64,000 bases of DNA from Olivibacter jilunii. Its GTDB lineage: Bacteria > Bacteroidota > Bacteroidia > Sphingobacteriales > Sphingobacteriaceae. The notes under the pieces are model-generated. The model was not told the DNA's origin and made no database searches. It saw only the letters and a program-made list of their open reading frames with translations. The stretch covers positions 434,001 to 498,000 of the forward strand of contig NZ_LR027851.1 of the NCBI RefSeq assembly GCF_900607235.1, in the 5' to 3' direction. This document shows, piece by piece, positions 1 to 8,976 of the stretch; within the stretch, counting starts at the first letter, position 1, and each line of letters starts with the position of its first letter. The position numbers were made by a program, and so were the translations under genes.

Positions 1-144
1 TTGGACATTCCCTTTCTCTCTTTGTTGGCGCTTGAATTGAAAATGCCCGTTGACGAATTGAACACGTTCCTTAGATCGCATCGACTGCCCTTTTTACTAT
101 TGAAGCGCATTTTGGAACGAAATTATCTCGGCAATTCTTCGTAA
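1..144 (+). CDS. C-terminal fragment of an unidentified protein
   Basis: Frame 1 is open from the window edge to a TAA at 142-144 and encodes 47 residues, so this is the 3' end of a gene starting upstream of the window. The peptide is leucine-rich with basic residues (ending NYLGNSS) and looks like soluble helices. I do not recognise a family. The 120 bases after it contain two short weak inverted repeats and no clear promoter. Confidence 0.5.
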   Translation: MDIPFLSLLALELKMPVDELNTFLRSHRLPFLLLKRILERNYLGNSS

Positions 145-264
145 TCCTAGATTTATGAAGGAGTGATTTTTGGTATCAAAATCAAGAGCTTTTTATAGAA
201 AAGCGAACAAAAATCCTTCTTTGTTGTTCAAGACTTTAGAAACCGTAATTTCTGTCGTTCTACC

Positions 265-954
265 ATGAAAAAAGTAAAAATCTCAATTATCAGGGAGGGA
301 TCCGCCCTGTTGAAAAATGGACTCGCAATCAGTGAAAACCAAACATGTAGTTTCCAATATTATCAAAGTGTAGATGATTTTATCGAAAATTATCGCGTTC
401 CCCCAAAAATTTTATTCCTATTTCAAACGAAGACAAAGCGCGTGGACGAAACTACATTGACGAAAGTCAAACACAATATCGGTGTTGCGGGAAAACTTGT
501 TTTGGTGGATGAGTTGGCTTGTTATACTCATTTCTCCAACTTCCGGACTTACCTAAATGGTTATGTCTCCAGGAGTTTTTTTTATGATTACTACCTGACT
601 ATAATTAAGTTGCTGTTAGCAGGCGAGTATGTGCTTTCACCTGAAACTTCCTTTGAGATCGCCGAAAATGTTGTTCGCTTATCAGGTCTTGCACTCAACG
701 GAAAAATACCTTTGATCAGTGAGCAAGAAAAAATGGTTTTGCATTATGTCGTTGAAGGATATACCAATGCGGAAATTGGAAGCGAGCTGAAAATACCTGC
801 TCGTAGGGTAGGAGTCTGTATTGATAGGTTATGCAAGAAGGCCATGGTATCGGATCGGCCGGCTTTAATTCGTTGGGTAACCTTGCATGCCTATGAGCTG
901 TTCAATTGGACATTGGTTGATAAGCAGCGATGTATAGGAGTTAGTTCCGCTTAA
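265..954 (+). CDS. LuxR-type regulator with degenerate receiver
   Basis: A 229-residue protein. Residues about 1-125 have the length and beta/alpha rhythm of a response-regulator receiver but lack its chemistry. The N-terminal acidic pair is absent, the strand that should end in the phospho-acceptor Asp reads ILFLFQ, and the usual Lys loop reads GYVSRSF. Residues about 150-215 form a LuxR/GerE helix-turn-helix (SEQEKMVLHYVVEGYTNAEI, then a recognition helix). It is probably a DNA-binding regulator that does not take phosphate from a kinase. It lies just upstream of a histidine kinase, with a hairpin between, and is followed by a second LuxR-type regulator, so it may belong to the control of the fimbria-like locus downstream. 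The target is inferred only. Confidence 0.75.
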   Translation: MKKVKISIIREGSALLKNGLAISENQTCSFQYYQSVDDFIENYRVPPKILFLFQTKTKRVDETTLTKVKHNIGVAGKLVLVDELACYTHFSNFRTYLNGYVSRSFFYDYYLTIIKLLLAGEYVLSPETSFEIAENVVRLSGLALNGKIPLISEQEKMVLHYVVEGYTNAEIGSELKIPARRVGVCIDRLCKKAMVSDRPALIRWVTLHAYELFNWTLVDKQRCIGVSSA

Positions 955-1035
955 TAAGGGGCGCTGTTTATTCATCAATATAAGCTTCCCAATTGTTTTT
1001 TATATTATTTTTTAATAGGCTTCCAGTTTTACGAA

Positions 1036-1053
1036 AAAACCGGCGTCGGTTTT
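1036..1053. terminator. Hairpin between LuxR gene and kinase
   Basis: A perfect 7-bp stem, AAAACCG (1036-1042) and CGGTTTT (1047-1053), has a GCGT loop. It could terminate the upstream LuxR gene or act in the kinase leader. It covers a possible TTG start at 1052, which argues that the kinase begins at the ATG at 1085. Confidence 0.45.
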
Positions 1054-1084
1054 GATAGATAATTCACCAAAGACGACCTTGACA

Positions 1085-2647
1085 ATGATGACAGATCCGA
1101 AGACGAATAGTGCTCAGTTATTTTCTAGCCCACTTATTTCCGACGCAAACGTGTTAAATCAGCAATTGGTAAACGTTAATAAGCAATTACGAGATAGTGA
1201 AACACGTTTTGCCGCATTTGTGAAAGCCACTTCCGATGTCATTTATCGGATGAACGCAGATTGGACCATTATGCTCGAACTTCAGGGCCGTGAATTTCTC
1301 GAAGATACAGGGGAACCCATTCAACATTGGATGGATAAGTACATCCATTCCGAAGATAAGGAACAGATCTTGCATGTCATCCAAGAAGCACTACGCACTA
1401 AGAGCATTTTTCAACTGGAACACCAAGTGAAACGGCTTGACGGTAAAATGGGTTGGGCATCTTCTCGTGCTATTCCAATTGTGGACCGAGACGGCAATAT
1501 AATTGAATGGTTTGGAACCACCAGTGACATTACGCAACGGAAGCAAGCGGAAGAAGCCTTATGTCGATCGAAAGACGAACTGGAACAACAGAAAAGGCTT
1601 TATGAGGCAGTAACGGCAAGTACACCGGATCTTGTCTACGTGTTTGATTTACAATACAAATTCACCTATGCTAACAAGGCCTTACTTATAATGTGGGGCA
1701 AAAACACCTTGGAAGAGGCAAAGGGTAAGGGGCTTCGTGAATTGGGCTATGAAGAATGGCATGCCGAAATGCACGAGCGGGAGATTGACGAAGTGGTTGC
1801 AACGAAACGATTGATAAGAGGCGAAGTTGCTTTCCCTCATGCTACACTTGGTAGACGCATTTATGATTACATCTTTTCGCCGGTATTTGACGCAAACAAT
1901 GAAATTGTTGCGGTGGCAGGTACAACCCGTGATATTACCGAGATGAGGCAACTTTCGGAACAAAAGGACGAATTCTTGGCTATGGCCTCACACGAATTAA
2001 AAACACCGGTGACGGTAATTAAGGCCTATACCCAAATCTTTCATCGTTCTGCGCAAGAAGCGAATGACAAGCAAGCAGCAGCCCTTGCCATAAAAATGGA
2101 GGCGCAGATTGATAAGTTAACATCGCGAATAGCGGAACTACTTGATGTGTCGAGAATACAAGGTGGAAAGCTACACTTGCAAGAGAAACATTTCGACTTC
2201 AATGGATTGATTGATGGTGTGGTGGAGGAAATACAACGAACTACGCATCGGCATCAGATCATTAGGCGTTTAACAACATCAAGAACGGTGTTTGGTGATC
2301 AAGATCGGATTGGGCAGGTTGTCATCAATTTGTTAACTAATGCGATTAAGTATTCCCCTCAGTCAGATGTTATCTATGTGTACACCAAGCTGGTTAATGA
2401 GAATCAACGCGATCTTATCGTATTCTCTGTGGAAGATTTTGGCATTGGCATTCCTGAAGCTGACCAAGAAAGGATATTCGAGCGATTTTATCGCGTAACC
2501 GGTGGAAATCAGAATACGTATCCAGGCTTAGGACTGGGGCTTTATATTTGTTCGGAAATCATCAAATGGCACGGAGGAACCATTTGGTTGGAAAACAAAA
2601 AAGAGGGGGGCTCTATTTTTTCATTTTCATTACTTCTAAAGAAATAA
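1085..2647 (+). CDS. PAS-PAS sensor histidine kinase
   Basis: A hybrid-free sensor kinase of 520 residues when started at ATG 1085. In-frame TTG 1052 would add 11 residues but sits in a hairpin. A first PAS domain spans about residues 30-155 and ends in a PAC-like segment (FGTTSDITQRKQAEEAL). A second PAS spans about 165-295 and ends in AVAGTTRDITEMRQL. The HisKA H-box (ASHELKTPVTVIKAY) places the phosphorylated His at about residue 303. The HATPase domain has the N-box (INLLTNAIKYS), G1 (DFGIGIPEADQ), F-box (IFERFYR) and G2 (GLGLGLYICSEI). No transmembrane segment or signal peptide is visible, so it is a cytosolic sensor. The receiver gene 50 bp downstream is its obvious phosphotransfer partner. 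Confidence 0.92.
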   Translation: MMTDPKTNSAQLFSSPLISDANVLNQQLVNVNKQLRDSETRFAAFVKATSDVIYRMNADWTIMLELQGREFLEDTGEPIQHWMDKYIHSEDKEQILHVIQEALRTKSIFQLEHQVKRLDGKMGWASSRAIPIVDRDGNIIEWFGTTSDITQRKQAEEALCRSKDELEQQKRLYEAVTASTPDLVYVFDLQYKFTYANKALLIMWGKNTLEEAKGKGLRELGYEEWHAEMHEREIDEVVATKRLIRGEVAFPHATLGRRIYDYIFSPVFDANNEIVAVAGTTRDITEMRQLSEQKDEFLAMASHELKTPVTVIKAYTQIFHRSAQEANDKQAAALAIKMEAQIDKLTSRIAELLDVSRIQGGKLHLQEKHFDFNGLIDGVVEEIQRTTHRHQIIRRLTTSRTVFGDQDRIGQVVINLLTNAIKYSPQSDVIYVYTKLVNENQRDLIVFSVEDFGIGIPEADQERIFERFYRVTGGNQNTYPGLGLGLYICSEIIKWHGGTIWLENKKEGGSIFSFSLLLKK

Positions 2648-2697
2648 AGGGAACATAATCAGCTAAACGTTGTTAAAAGTTAAAGCTTGGCATAAAG

Positions 2698-3054
2698 ATG
2701 AGAAAGAAAAAGGTAATGATCATAGATAATGATCCAGGTATCCTTGATTCTGTCAAATTATTGCTTGAGGTGTGTAATTATGACGTTGAAGCAACTGACG
2801 ACTTGAGCATAGTAACAGACTCACGGCATGAGCTTCCGGATATTTTATTATTGGATATTTGGATGTCGGGTGTGAACGGAAAAGACGTTTGTAAACAGCT
2901 CAAAAGCCGAGACCTAACACGTCAACTACCCATTATTATGTTTTCCGCAAACAGAGACATCGCGAAAATCGCCCAAGAAGCGGGAGCCGATGATTATATA
3001 GCCAAGCCTTTTGAACTAAACGATATGCTTGAAAAAATAGAGCGATATACTTAA
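2698..3054 (+). CDS. Single-domain CheY-like response regulator
   Basis: A 118-residue stand-alone receiver with no output domain. The acidic pocket (D10, D12), phospho-acceptor D53 in LLLDIW, switch Ser in FSAN and conserved Lys in AKPF (K103) are all present, so it should be phosphorylatable. It sits 50 bp after the PAS kinase and is probably co-transcribed with it. It resembles the receiver at 30183-30545 in the stretch from the FSAN motif to the KPF motif, suggesting paralogy. Single-domain receivers commonly act by protein-protein contact or as phosphorelay intermediates. Confidence 0.9.
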   Translation: MRKKKVMIIDNDPGILDSVKLLLEVCNYDVEATDDLSIVTDSRHELPDILLLDIWMSGVNGKDVCKQLKSRDLTRQLPIIMFSANRDIAKIAQEAGADDYIAKPFELNDMLEKIERYT

Positions 3055-3222
3055 TGGTGCCGCACGCCATTGAGAAGAAAACGAGTATGTCTTAGCTCGG
3101 TATAAGATAATTTGTTCTCGTTTATTCACTATAATTTGTAAATAATTTCTCAATATTTCTCGCTTTTTCTCAAACTAATTGTTGGTATAATTGTTCTTCG
3201 TTACCAAGTATAAAGAATAATT

Positions 3223-3828
3223 ATGGTAAGCGTAGGTATAATAGAACCGGATGAACAGATGAGAGCTACAATTCGGACGCTCTTATTGAACCAAAGAAGT
3301 CAGGAATTCAACATCCTTTTCGAGCTGGAGCGCGCCAATAACCTGCTCCATCAAAAGGCGCTGTCACCACAACTGATCTTAGTTGAACTTAAAGGATATT
3401 CGACAAGAGTGATTAAACAGATAAGAATTCAGTTTCCAAAAACAAATATAATCATATTAAGCGAAATCGCTAATATCGCGACTGTACTGGAGGCCCTTCG
3501 CGCGGGCGCCGTTAGCTATTTGTTAAAGTCTACTTGCTTAAATAATATAGCATCAGCGTTAATTGCAACTCATAAAGGTGGGTCTGTTATTAGCCCTTTT
3601 ATTTCCCGCGAAATGGTGGAAAGGATACATGATGCAAAACGACGAGAGGATCTACTTTCCGCGCGCGAATTGCAGATTGCTAACGGGCTTGCCGATGGGT
3701 TGAGTTATAAGCTAGTAGCCGATCGCTACAATTTGGCAGTTGACACGGTACGGGTTTATATTAAACGGATTTATCGCAAGTTAAACATAAACAGTAAGGG
3801 GGAATTGATCGCACAATTAAAATATTAA
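3223..3828 (+). CDS. NarL/FixJ-type regulator, Asp-to-Glu receiver
   Basis: A 201-residue protein with an N-terminal receiver (about 1-120) and a C-terminal LuxR-type helix-turn-helix (about 138-201, from LSARELQIANGLADGLSY to RKLNINS). The acidic cluster (E8, D10, E11) and the Lys loop (YLLKS) are retained. The position that normally carries the phospho-acceptor Asp is E55 in LILVELKG. Glu there often mimics the phosphorylated state in model regulators; that this one is constitutively active is an inference. The gene ends 88 bp before the usher-like gene. An inverted repeat in that gap recurs before the subunit operon at 9510, making this the most likely local regulator. Confidence 0.85.
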   Translation: MVSVGIIEPDEQMRATIRTLLLNQRSQEFNILFELERANNLLHQKALSPQLILVELKGYSTRVIKQIRIQFPKTNIIILSEIANIATVLEALRAGAVSYLLKSTCLNNIASALIATHKGGSVISPFISREMVERIHDAKRREDLLSARELQIANGLADGLSYKLVADRYNLAVDTVRVYIKRIYRKLNINSKGELIAQLKY

Positions 3829-3832
3829 GAAT

Positions 3833-3853
3833 CATCACATCGTTATGTGACAT
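3833..3853 (+). promoter_or_regulatory. Operator-like site before usher gene (copy 1)
   Basis: Contains the inverted repeat TCACAT-CGTT-ATGTGA (3835-3850) followed by CAT. It starts 4 bases after the NarL-type gene and ends 63 bases before the usher-like ATG. Copy 2, at 9591-9611 on the minus strand, matches it at 17 of 21 positions in the same orientation relative to its gene. Dyads with a short spacer are typical of LuxR/NarL-type regulators. Confidence 0.55.
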
Positions 3854-3916
3854 CTGCTTTTTCTAGGTCCGCCTTGTAAATAGAATATTTGTTTTTGGGA
3901 TTTATGTACGTCTGTC

Positions 3917-6736
3917 ATGCTTGTGAAAGCTCTTATAGCCATATTGATCCTTTTTTTCTCTATAGTTTGGTGCATCGGTTATGTATATGCGCAAGACTTA
4001 ACGGTTCGCTGTGTTTTCGAGAGAGATACCTTAATTATAAAGCCAGGTAGTACATTTAGTAATAAACTTGTAGTAAAAAACCATACTATTGATGAGGTCT
4101 TCTTAACAATTGAATCGACCGGGAAATCTTCCAATAAGGCGCTGATCGCTTTACCTGACACAATTAGACTCGATCCGGGAGAGGAAAAGCGGTTCCCCGT
4201 AAAATACATAGCGGATAAACAGACTATCGTTGAAAATTTACAACGCTTTGAGGTTCGGTTAAATGCCTTAGATCAGGAAATGGAGGCGCTGCCTAATGCC
4301 TCCTTCTATACTCAATTAGCGGATACACGCACCTTAACACTCCAAACAGAACAACCGGTTTACTTCTTGCAACCAAGTACAAACCAAACGCAGCTGATGC
4401 TGAATTGTGTAAACAATGGCTTAATTCCCATTTCCTTTCGTTTGGTTTTAAGCGAAGTTCCTGAAGGATTGGAGTTTATGGGCGAGCAGATGAGTCTTAC
4501 ATTGCCGGCAGGTGCGCGCCAATTGATTCCGTTCATTGCTCGAAACAAAACGAATAGCCGCCAGGCAGCTGATTTTTCCGTCACTATTCAAGCAGTAGAC
4601 GCTAGTGGTCAGCAATTAGCCGTGCATCGCGTACGCATTCAACACGTGAATAGTGTAAGCTCGTTTTTCAGTAATGCGCCTTTCGCACAAACACCTAATA
4701 ATACGGCCGCTTTTCGATATCTCAGTTTAAATCAGTATAATGAAATTTACCAAATGCAGGCGAATGGCCAGCTTACTATGACGAATAAACACGAACTTGA
4801 CTATCGTTTAAATCTGGATTATTATCAGCAGTTGGGCGGTGTTAATCTCTATGATACCTATTTGTCTTATGAAAATCAAAATTGGGGGCTGAAGTTAGGT
4901 AACATTTATGAGAACTTAGATTACGCGCTAAGCGGACGTGGTGCCCGGGCCAGTTATCGCATCAATGAGGTGGACCGCGTAAGTGTATATGCTCTTCAGA
5001 ATAATTATATGCTGGCTTCTCAAATATTCAATGATTTGCCGAACGAAAATATATTAGCCGCGGATTATAGTTTTTTGAAAAACGGGCAAGAGGGGCGATT
5101 GACTTACTTGCATAGCCACCAATCATTTAATGCGTTGAACAGTCATCAGGTCAGTGTTGCAGTTCCTCTGAAGCTAGGTGCGCAACATGATTTGAAAATA
5201 GAAGCAGGTTATAGCCAGGAAACTTTTACGGACATTGCAAGCACTCGGCGAGCAGTAGCTGGGGGAATCGATTACTCAATCACACATAAAGAGTATCAAT
5301 TCAGTACCAATAACTATTACAGCAGTCCTTATTTTACAGGGCTTCGACGTGGAATTTTGCAAAGCGATAGTCGAATTATAAAATCAACAGAGGATGGCGG
5401 AACATACTCCCTACGTATTAGCTTGCTGAATAATCGACCTTCCTATCAAGGTCGAAGATACGGATATGGTTATCTCCCTTTTCAAAATAGTATCTATTCC
5501 TACGAAATAGGTTATGGTAAAAATTTGGGAAGATTTCGGCTGGAAATGAAGCCTTACCTCATGCAACAAAGCTTACGGAATGGTACCTACTCATCGGAGG
5601 GCGAAGCCCCGTCGCGATGGCGATCTTCGGCGGGGCGAATGCTATTGAATGTGAGTTATGCAGCTCCCATACATAGTTTTTATCTGCACGTTGATCATGG
5701 CTATGTTTATGAAAGCACGATGCCGATGGCTCCAAGCTCTTACCATTCTTTGCGGATTAACGGAAGCTATACCAATCCTTTGTTCGGTATTAGCACTTAT
5801 ATCCAAATAAATCCCTATTACCTCAGCGATCTGTTTGCAAACGTAAATGATGCAGCTTACCGCTTATATTCAATAGGCCCCAATACTAATTTTACAGCGT
5901 TTAAAAATAAGTTGCAGGTACAATTGGCAGCGATGTATAATTATTATGGCTTTACAGATACGCGTAATTATTCTGTAAATGGAACGGCAAGGTGGAATCT
6001 GAAGGGAAATTGGGCAGTTACAGGCGATATGTTCTATACATTGGTGACCATGCAAACAACACTGCCTGCGGAGGTAGGTCTGAATTATGTTCGTTCTTCA
6101 TTTGATACGCGACAGATACGGATCGGTATTGAAAAACAGTTTGCTGCCATGCAGACATCCAACGGCAAGAGAATCCGCCTCATCTATTATCAGGATCTTA
6201 ACAACAATGGCAATCGAGACGAAGGAGAATCGTACATTTCGGGTCTCATGGTTAAAATAAATGATCAAACCGCTGTGACCGATAAATCCGGTCAGGCGGA
6301 ATTTCAGCATATGCCAGTAGGAAACTATACCGTCGACTTGCTGAGTACAAAGGGCTGGACGAGTACGCAACCAATATCCTTGGTCCTAAACAAGAATATA
6401 TCCATGGAAATTCCGCTGACACAAACCAAGTTATTGCAAGGCGAAATGCAAGTTATGGGTAAAAACTATCAGCTAACGGCTCCACTACTGTCGGGTATTC
6501 GCTTGATTGCCGTCGATTCGCAAGGAAGGGTCTATAGAACGTTAACTGATCAGAATGGGAGATACACTTTTTATTTAGCTCCTGATATTTATGAGGTTTC
6601 CGTTGAAACGGATGAAATGCCATTTACTATAGAAAATAAAATAGAGAAGATCGATATGAAGGCAGCACCGGATAAATACGTTTTAGATTTTAAATATTAT
6701 GACCAACGCCGTAAAGTAGACGTTAAAAAATTCTAG
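3917..6736 (+). CDS. Usher-like outer-membrane beta-barrel protein
   Basis: A 939-residue secreted protein with a signal peptide (about 1-25, ending VYAQ). Two Ig-like beta domains follow at about 26-240, rich in phrases such as LVVKNHTIDEVFLTI and LDPGEEKRFPV. A long segment at about 245-735 has alternating aromatic strands typical of an outer-membrane barrel. An SdrD/CNA-B-like domain follows at about 745-820 (YYQDLNNNGNRDEGE, then DKSGQAEFQHMPVGNYTV), and a second carboxypeptidase-regulatory-like domain at about 830-925. Soluble N-terminal domain, large barrel and small C-terminal beta domains is how fimbrial ushers are built, and the length fits (800-900). It converges with a chaperone and pilin operon, ending 3 bp from it. 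I see no specific FimD signature, so the usher role is inferred from architecture and context. A plain outer-membrane adhesin or porin is the alternative. Confidence 0.6.
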   Translation: MLVKALIAILILFFSIVWCIGYVYAQDLTVRCVFERDTLIIKPGSTFSNKLVVKNHTIDEVFLTIESTGKSSNKALIALPDTIRLDPGEEKRFPVKYIADKQTIVENLQRFEVRLNALDQEMEALPNASFYTQLADTRTLTLQTEQPVYFLQPSTNQTQLMLNCVNNGLIPISFRLVLSEVPEGLEFMGEQMSLTLPAGARQLIPFIARNKTNSRQAADFSVTIQAVDASGQQLAVHRVRIQHVNSVSSFFSNAPFAQTPNNTAAFRYLSLNQYNEIYQMQANGQLTMTNKHELDYRLNLDYYQQLGGVNLYDTYLSYENQNWGLKLGNIYENLDYALSGRGARASYRINEVDRVSVYALQNNYMLASQIFNDLPNENILAADYSFLKNGQEGRLTYLHSHQSFNALNSHQVSVAVPLKLGAQHDLKIEAGYSQETFTDIASTRRAVAGGIDYSITHKEYQFSTNNYYSSPYFTGLRRGILQSDSRIIKSTEDGGTYSLRISLLNNRPSYQGRRYGYGYLPFQNSIYSYEIGYGKNLGRFRLEMKPYLMQQSLRNGTYSSEGEAPSRWRSSAGRMLLNVSYAAPIHSFYLHVDHGYVYESTMPMAPSSYHSLRINGSYTNPLFGISTYIQINPYYLSDLFANVNDAAYRLYSIGPNTNFTAFKNKLQVQLAAMYNYYGFTDTRNYSVNGTARWNLKGNWAVTGDMFYTLVTMQTTLPAEVGLNYVRSSFDTRQIRIGIEKQFAAMQTSNGKRIRLIYYQDLNNNGNRDEGESYISGLMVKINDQTAVTDKSGQAEFQHMPVGNYTVDLLSTKGWTSTQPISLVLNKNISMEIPLTQTKLLQGEMQVMGKNYQLTAPLLSGIRLIAVDSQGRVYRTLTDQNGRYTFYLAPDIYEVSVETDEMPFTIENKIEKIDMKAAPDKYVLDFKYYDQRRKVDVKKF

Positions 6737-6739
6737 TAC

Positions 6740-8155
6740 CTAAAGTGTAGTAAAACTGTAAATAACGGTAGCACTATAAGTGCCTGGTGCTTTACCGAGC
6801 AATTGCGACATTGCTGTGTTCGGAATACTATAACGGATATCCAACGTTCGATCGATCGTGGGATTAGCATTATTTATAAGTTGTTGTGGTGTAGTGGAAA
6901 GAGTAACTGTATTAACTCCTGTTTGCCCGGCAGCGGCGCCTATACGCAAAATATTTACAGGTATTTGGCCACCGGCTCCCGAAAAGTTAGCGGTTGATGA
7001 ACGCACGTAGAGACTATAGGGAGTTGTTTTACTAATACGTAAATGTTGCGTCATATCTCTTGTTATGCCTTGCTGGTAATCCGTCACATCATCAAAAACA
7101 AAGTTAACACTTGGCTGCAAAGCAATCAACTCCGCTAAATCACTGACGACGACTTGTAAAGTGCTGCTTCGCTGCACCTGTAATGAGCCTGTAGGATAAG
7201 CGCTGGCCAATTTACTCCAAGTATAAGTAATGGGCACTGAATAGGTTCCCGCTTGTACAAAACCTGTCTTCAGATTGTTTCCCGTAATGGAAAAGGCTGC
7301 AGTTAATGCTTGATTATTGTTCGTAGGCACGGCTATACCCGAAGCAGCCGTTAATGCTTGTGAAGTGGTGGATAACATGATCGGCGTAGCATTGGTGATA
7401 TTGGATAGCGTTGAATTGACAAGCCCAACCGAAGTGCTAGGTGTTTGATTATAAGAACTATTCGTGTTGAAAGAAAACTGCGTGTTACTTGCTTGCAAGC
7501 TCAGAAGATAGGGCACCGTAGTTGATACAGAGATATTGCCGGCAGCGCTGATACCGGCGCTGTTTCTGAAAAAACTCAAATTGTTTACTGGCAAGCTTAG
7601 CGATGGTAGCGTAGCCTGGGGAGCAATAAATCCAGGTACGTTTATATCTAAATTCGGCGTAGTAGGTGTTATCTGATTGGGGGATAGCAGTCCTGTTCTG
7701 AAGTTAATAGGTGCACGATAAATGCCCGATATCCAAGTGTGGCTGCCCGTTGATATACGATAGTCGGCGACAACGGCGCCTGACGAAATACTGGCCAATG
7801 CTGCGTATAATAAAGCGTAGGAAGTACTCAGGGTGACTTCTGCTGTGACACCTATTAAGGAAAGAGAGCCAATACTTCGCAACCGTATATGCGCGATATT
7901 CAGTGGCACAGTAGAGGTCCCTCCAACCGTATTGGTAAAATTGGGACTATTGGCTTTCACCTCAATATTCGGCACCAACCCAATTAAGCTCGAATACGTT
8001 CCACTTGCCAAGGTAGCTGTATAATTTGAACGTGCTGTAATATTGGCTTGGGGCAAATTAATGACGATTTGTCCGTAGGCTGGAGCTGAAAGCAGGAGCC
8101 ATCCCAATAGTAGCTTGTTAATAATCAATTTCTTTTTCTGCAACACGCAAATCAT
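6740..8155 (-). CDS. Multidomain pilin-like subunit or tip adhesin
   Basis: A 471-residue secreted protein with a signal peptide ending APAYGQ. The C-terminal 125 residues align with the small subunit at 8977-9510: both have VxFV(F/Y) then a DY pair, a TPYSL/NQDYEV strand, an I-x-Y-(S/T)-I-P segment and a terminal (G/V)xYSxTVIY. Similar strand-end motifs occur twice earlier (GIYRAPINF near residue 150 and AGTYSVPITY near 315), suggesting three tandem pilin-like domains. The gene overlaps the chaperone gene by 38 bp, so translation is probably coupled. It is last in the operon after subunit and chaperone. By analogy with two-domain adhesins I infer a tip or large minor subunit. Ser, Thr and Asn are abundant and Cys is nearly absent after the signal peptide. 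Confidence 0.6.
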   Translation of the reverse strand: MICVLQKKKLIINKLLLGWLLLSAPAYGQIVINLPQANITARSNYTATLASGTYSSLIGLVPNIEVKANSPNFTNTVGGTSTVPLNIAHIRLRSIGSLSLIGVTAEVTLSTSYALLYAALASISSGAVVADYRISTGSHTWISGIYRAPINFRTGLLSPNQITPTTPNLDINVPGFIAPQATLPSLSLPVNNLSFFRNSAGISAAGNISVSTTVPYLLSLQASNTQFSFNTNSSYNQTPSTSVGLVNSTLSNITNATPIMLSTTSQALTAASGIAVPTNNNQALTAAFSITGNNLKTGFVQAGTYSVPITYTWSKLASAYPTGSLQVQRSSTLQVVVSDLAELIALQPSVNFVFDDVTDYQQGITRDMTQHLRISKTTPYSLYVRSSTANFSGAGGQIPVNILRIGAAAGQTGVNTVTLSTTPQQLINNANPTIDRTLDIRYSIPNTAMSQLLGKAPGTYSATVIYSFTTL

Positions 8156-8969
8156 AATTATCTCCCGCGTCTAGGATGGCAACTCCTAAGTGTTTTCCCT
8201 TTAATGAAATTGGTAAATCGACGTAAATCCATTGTTGTGCATGGGGAAGCATGGCGATAGCGGTGGTTTTGACGGGAATTTCTGCGCCGGTTTGCACGTT
8301 TGTCAACTCGAAACGTACATGCGCATCTTTATTGATTTCTCCCGTGTTCTTAACCTTCAGTGCAACGCGACGAACACTGTCTGTTTCTAATTTTATGATA
8401 CCCTGGTCTTCAAAAGCGACAAAGTCCAACTCGCCAGGTGTTAGTCCCGGTGGCACGTGATAGATCTGCACGCCGACTTCTAAAAGCACATTTACGCCTA
8501 GTTGCTTCTTTTCTTTTGAAAGCTTGGTCTGCTCTTTCATTTGCGTAAAAAAAAGCATACTGTTGGTCAGGCCGCGTGCGCCTGCATCCTTTGGTACGGT
8601 CATTGACACGACTATGCGTTTCGTTTCGTTCGGGTTAAGGTTAATGGTAGATTCCGAAAGTCTGATCCAGCGACTATTGGAATGTTCCACATCACCTGGG
8701 GCGTCGTAAACCTTTCGACCGATCGAATCGCGATGCCAATCTTTTAATGCCGTAATAAAATTGAACGATATTGACGAGTTGTTGGTAAGAGTAATCACTT
8801 CTTGGACCGTCTCGCCGGGAAACCCCTTAAAAAAAATCCGAGACGGTGATATCGATATTCCTTGAGCGAAACAGTTCCAAGTGCATAACAAATAAAAAAT
8901 CACTGAGAGCAAAGAAGTGCGAATTCTCCATCGCCTGATCAATTCCAAGTAACACCTGTCATATATCAT
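8118..8969 (-). CDS. PapD-like periplasmic fimbrial chaperone
   Basis: A 283-residue protein with a long basic N-terminus and signal peptide ending NCFAQ (about residue 36). Domain 1 (about 37-172) matches the PapD fold: ISPSRIFFKG carries an Arg (R44) at the place of the PapD subunit-anchoring Arg. ITLTNNS follows, then a proline-bounded NPNETKRIVVSMTVP segment. The strand NVLLEVGVQIYHVP (about 160-173) resembles the G1 strand that ends in LFYRP in classical chaperones. Domain 2 (about 180-280) is a second Ig-like fold. It starts 7 bp after the pilin-like gene and overlaps the next subunit gene. It would hold subunits in the periplasm before delivery to the usher-like barrel. The family match is strong; the exact chaperone subclass is unknown. 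Confidence 0.75.
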   Translation of the reverse strand: MIYDRCYLELIRRWRIRTSLLSVIFYLLCTWNCFAQGISISPSRIFFKGFPGETVQEVITLTNNSSISFNFITALKDWHRDSIGRKVYDAPGDVEHSNSRWIRLSESTINLNPNETKRIVVSMTVPKDAGARGLTNSMLFFTQMKEQTKLSKEKKQLGVNVLLEVGVQIYHVPPGLTPGELDFVAFEDQGIIKLETDSVRRVALKVKNTGEINKDAHVRFELTNVQTGAEIPVKTTAIAMLPHAQQWIYVDLPISLKGKHLGVAILDAGDNYDLRVAEKEIDY

Positions 8970-8976
8970 GCATCGA

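Noticed and set aside
1052-1084. TTG start for the histidine kinase
   Set aside because: The TTG lies inside a perfect hairpin (1036-1053) and adds no domain sequence; the ATG at 1085 gives a full PAS-PAS kinase.
3052-3070. Terminator after the first CheY-like gene
   Set aside because: The AATGG/CCATT arms are only five bases long and no T-tract follows.
3917-6736. Type IX secretion cargo or gliding adhesin
   Set aside because: It lacks a T9SS C-terminal sorting domain and repeated adhesin modules; barrel-like strands dominate the middle.
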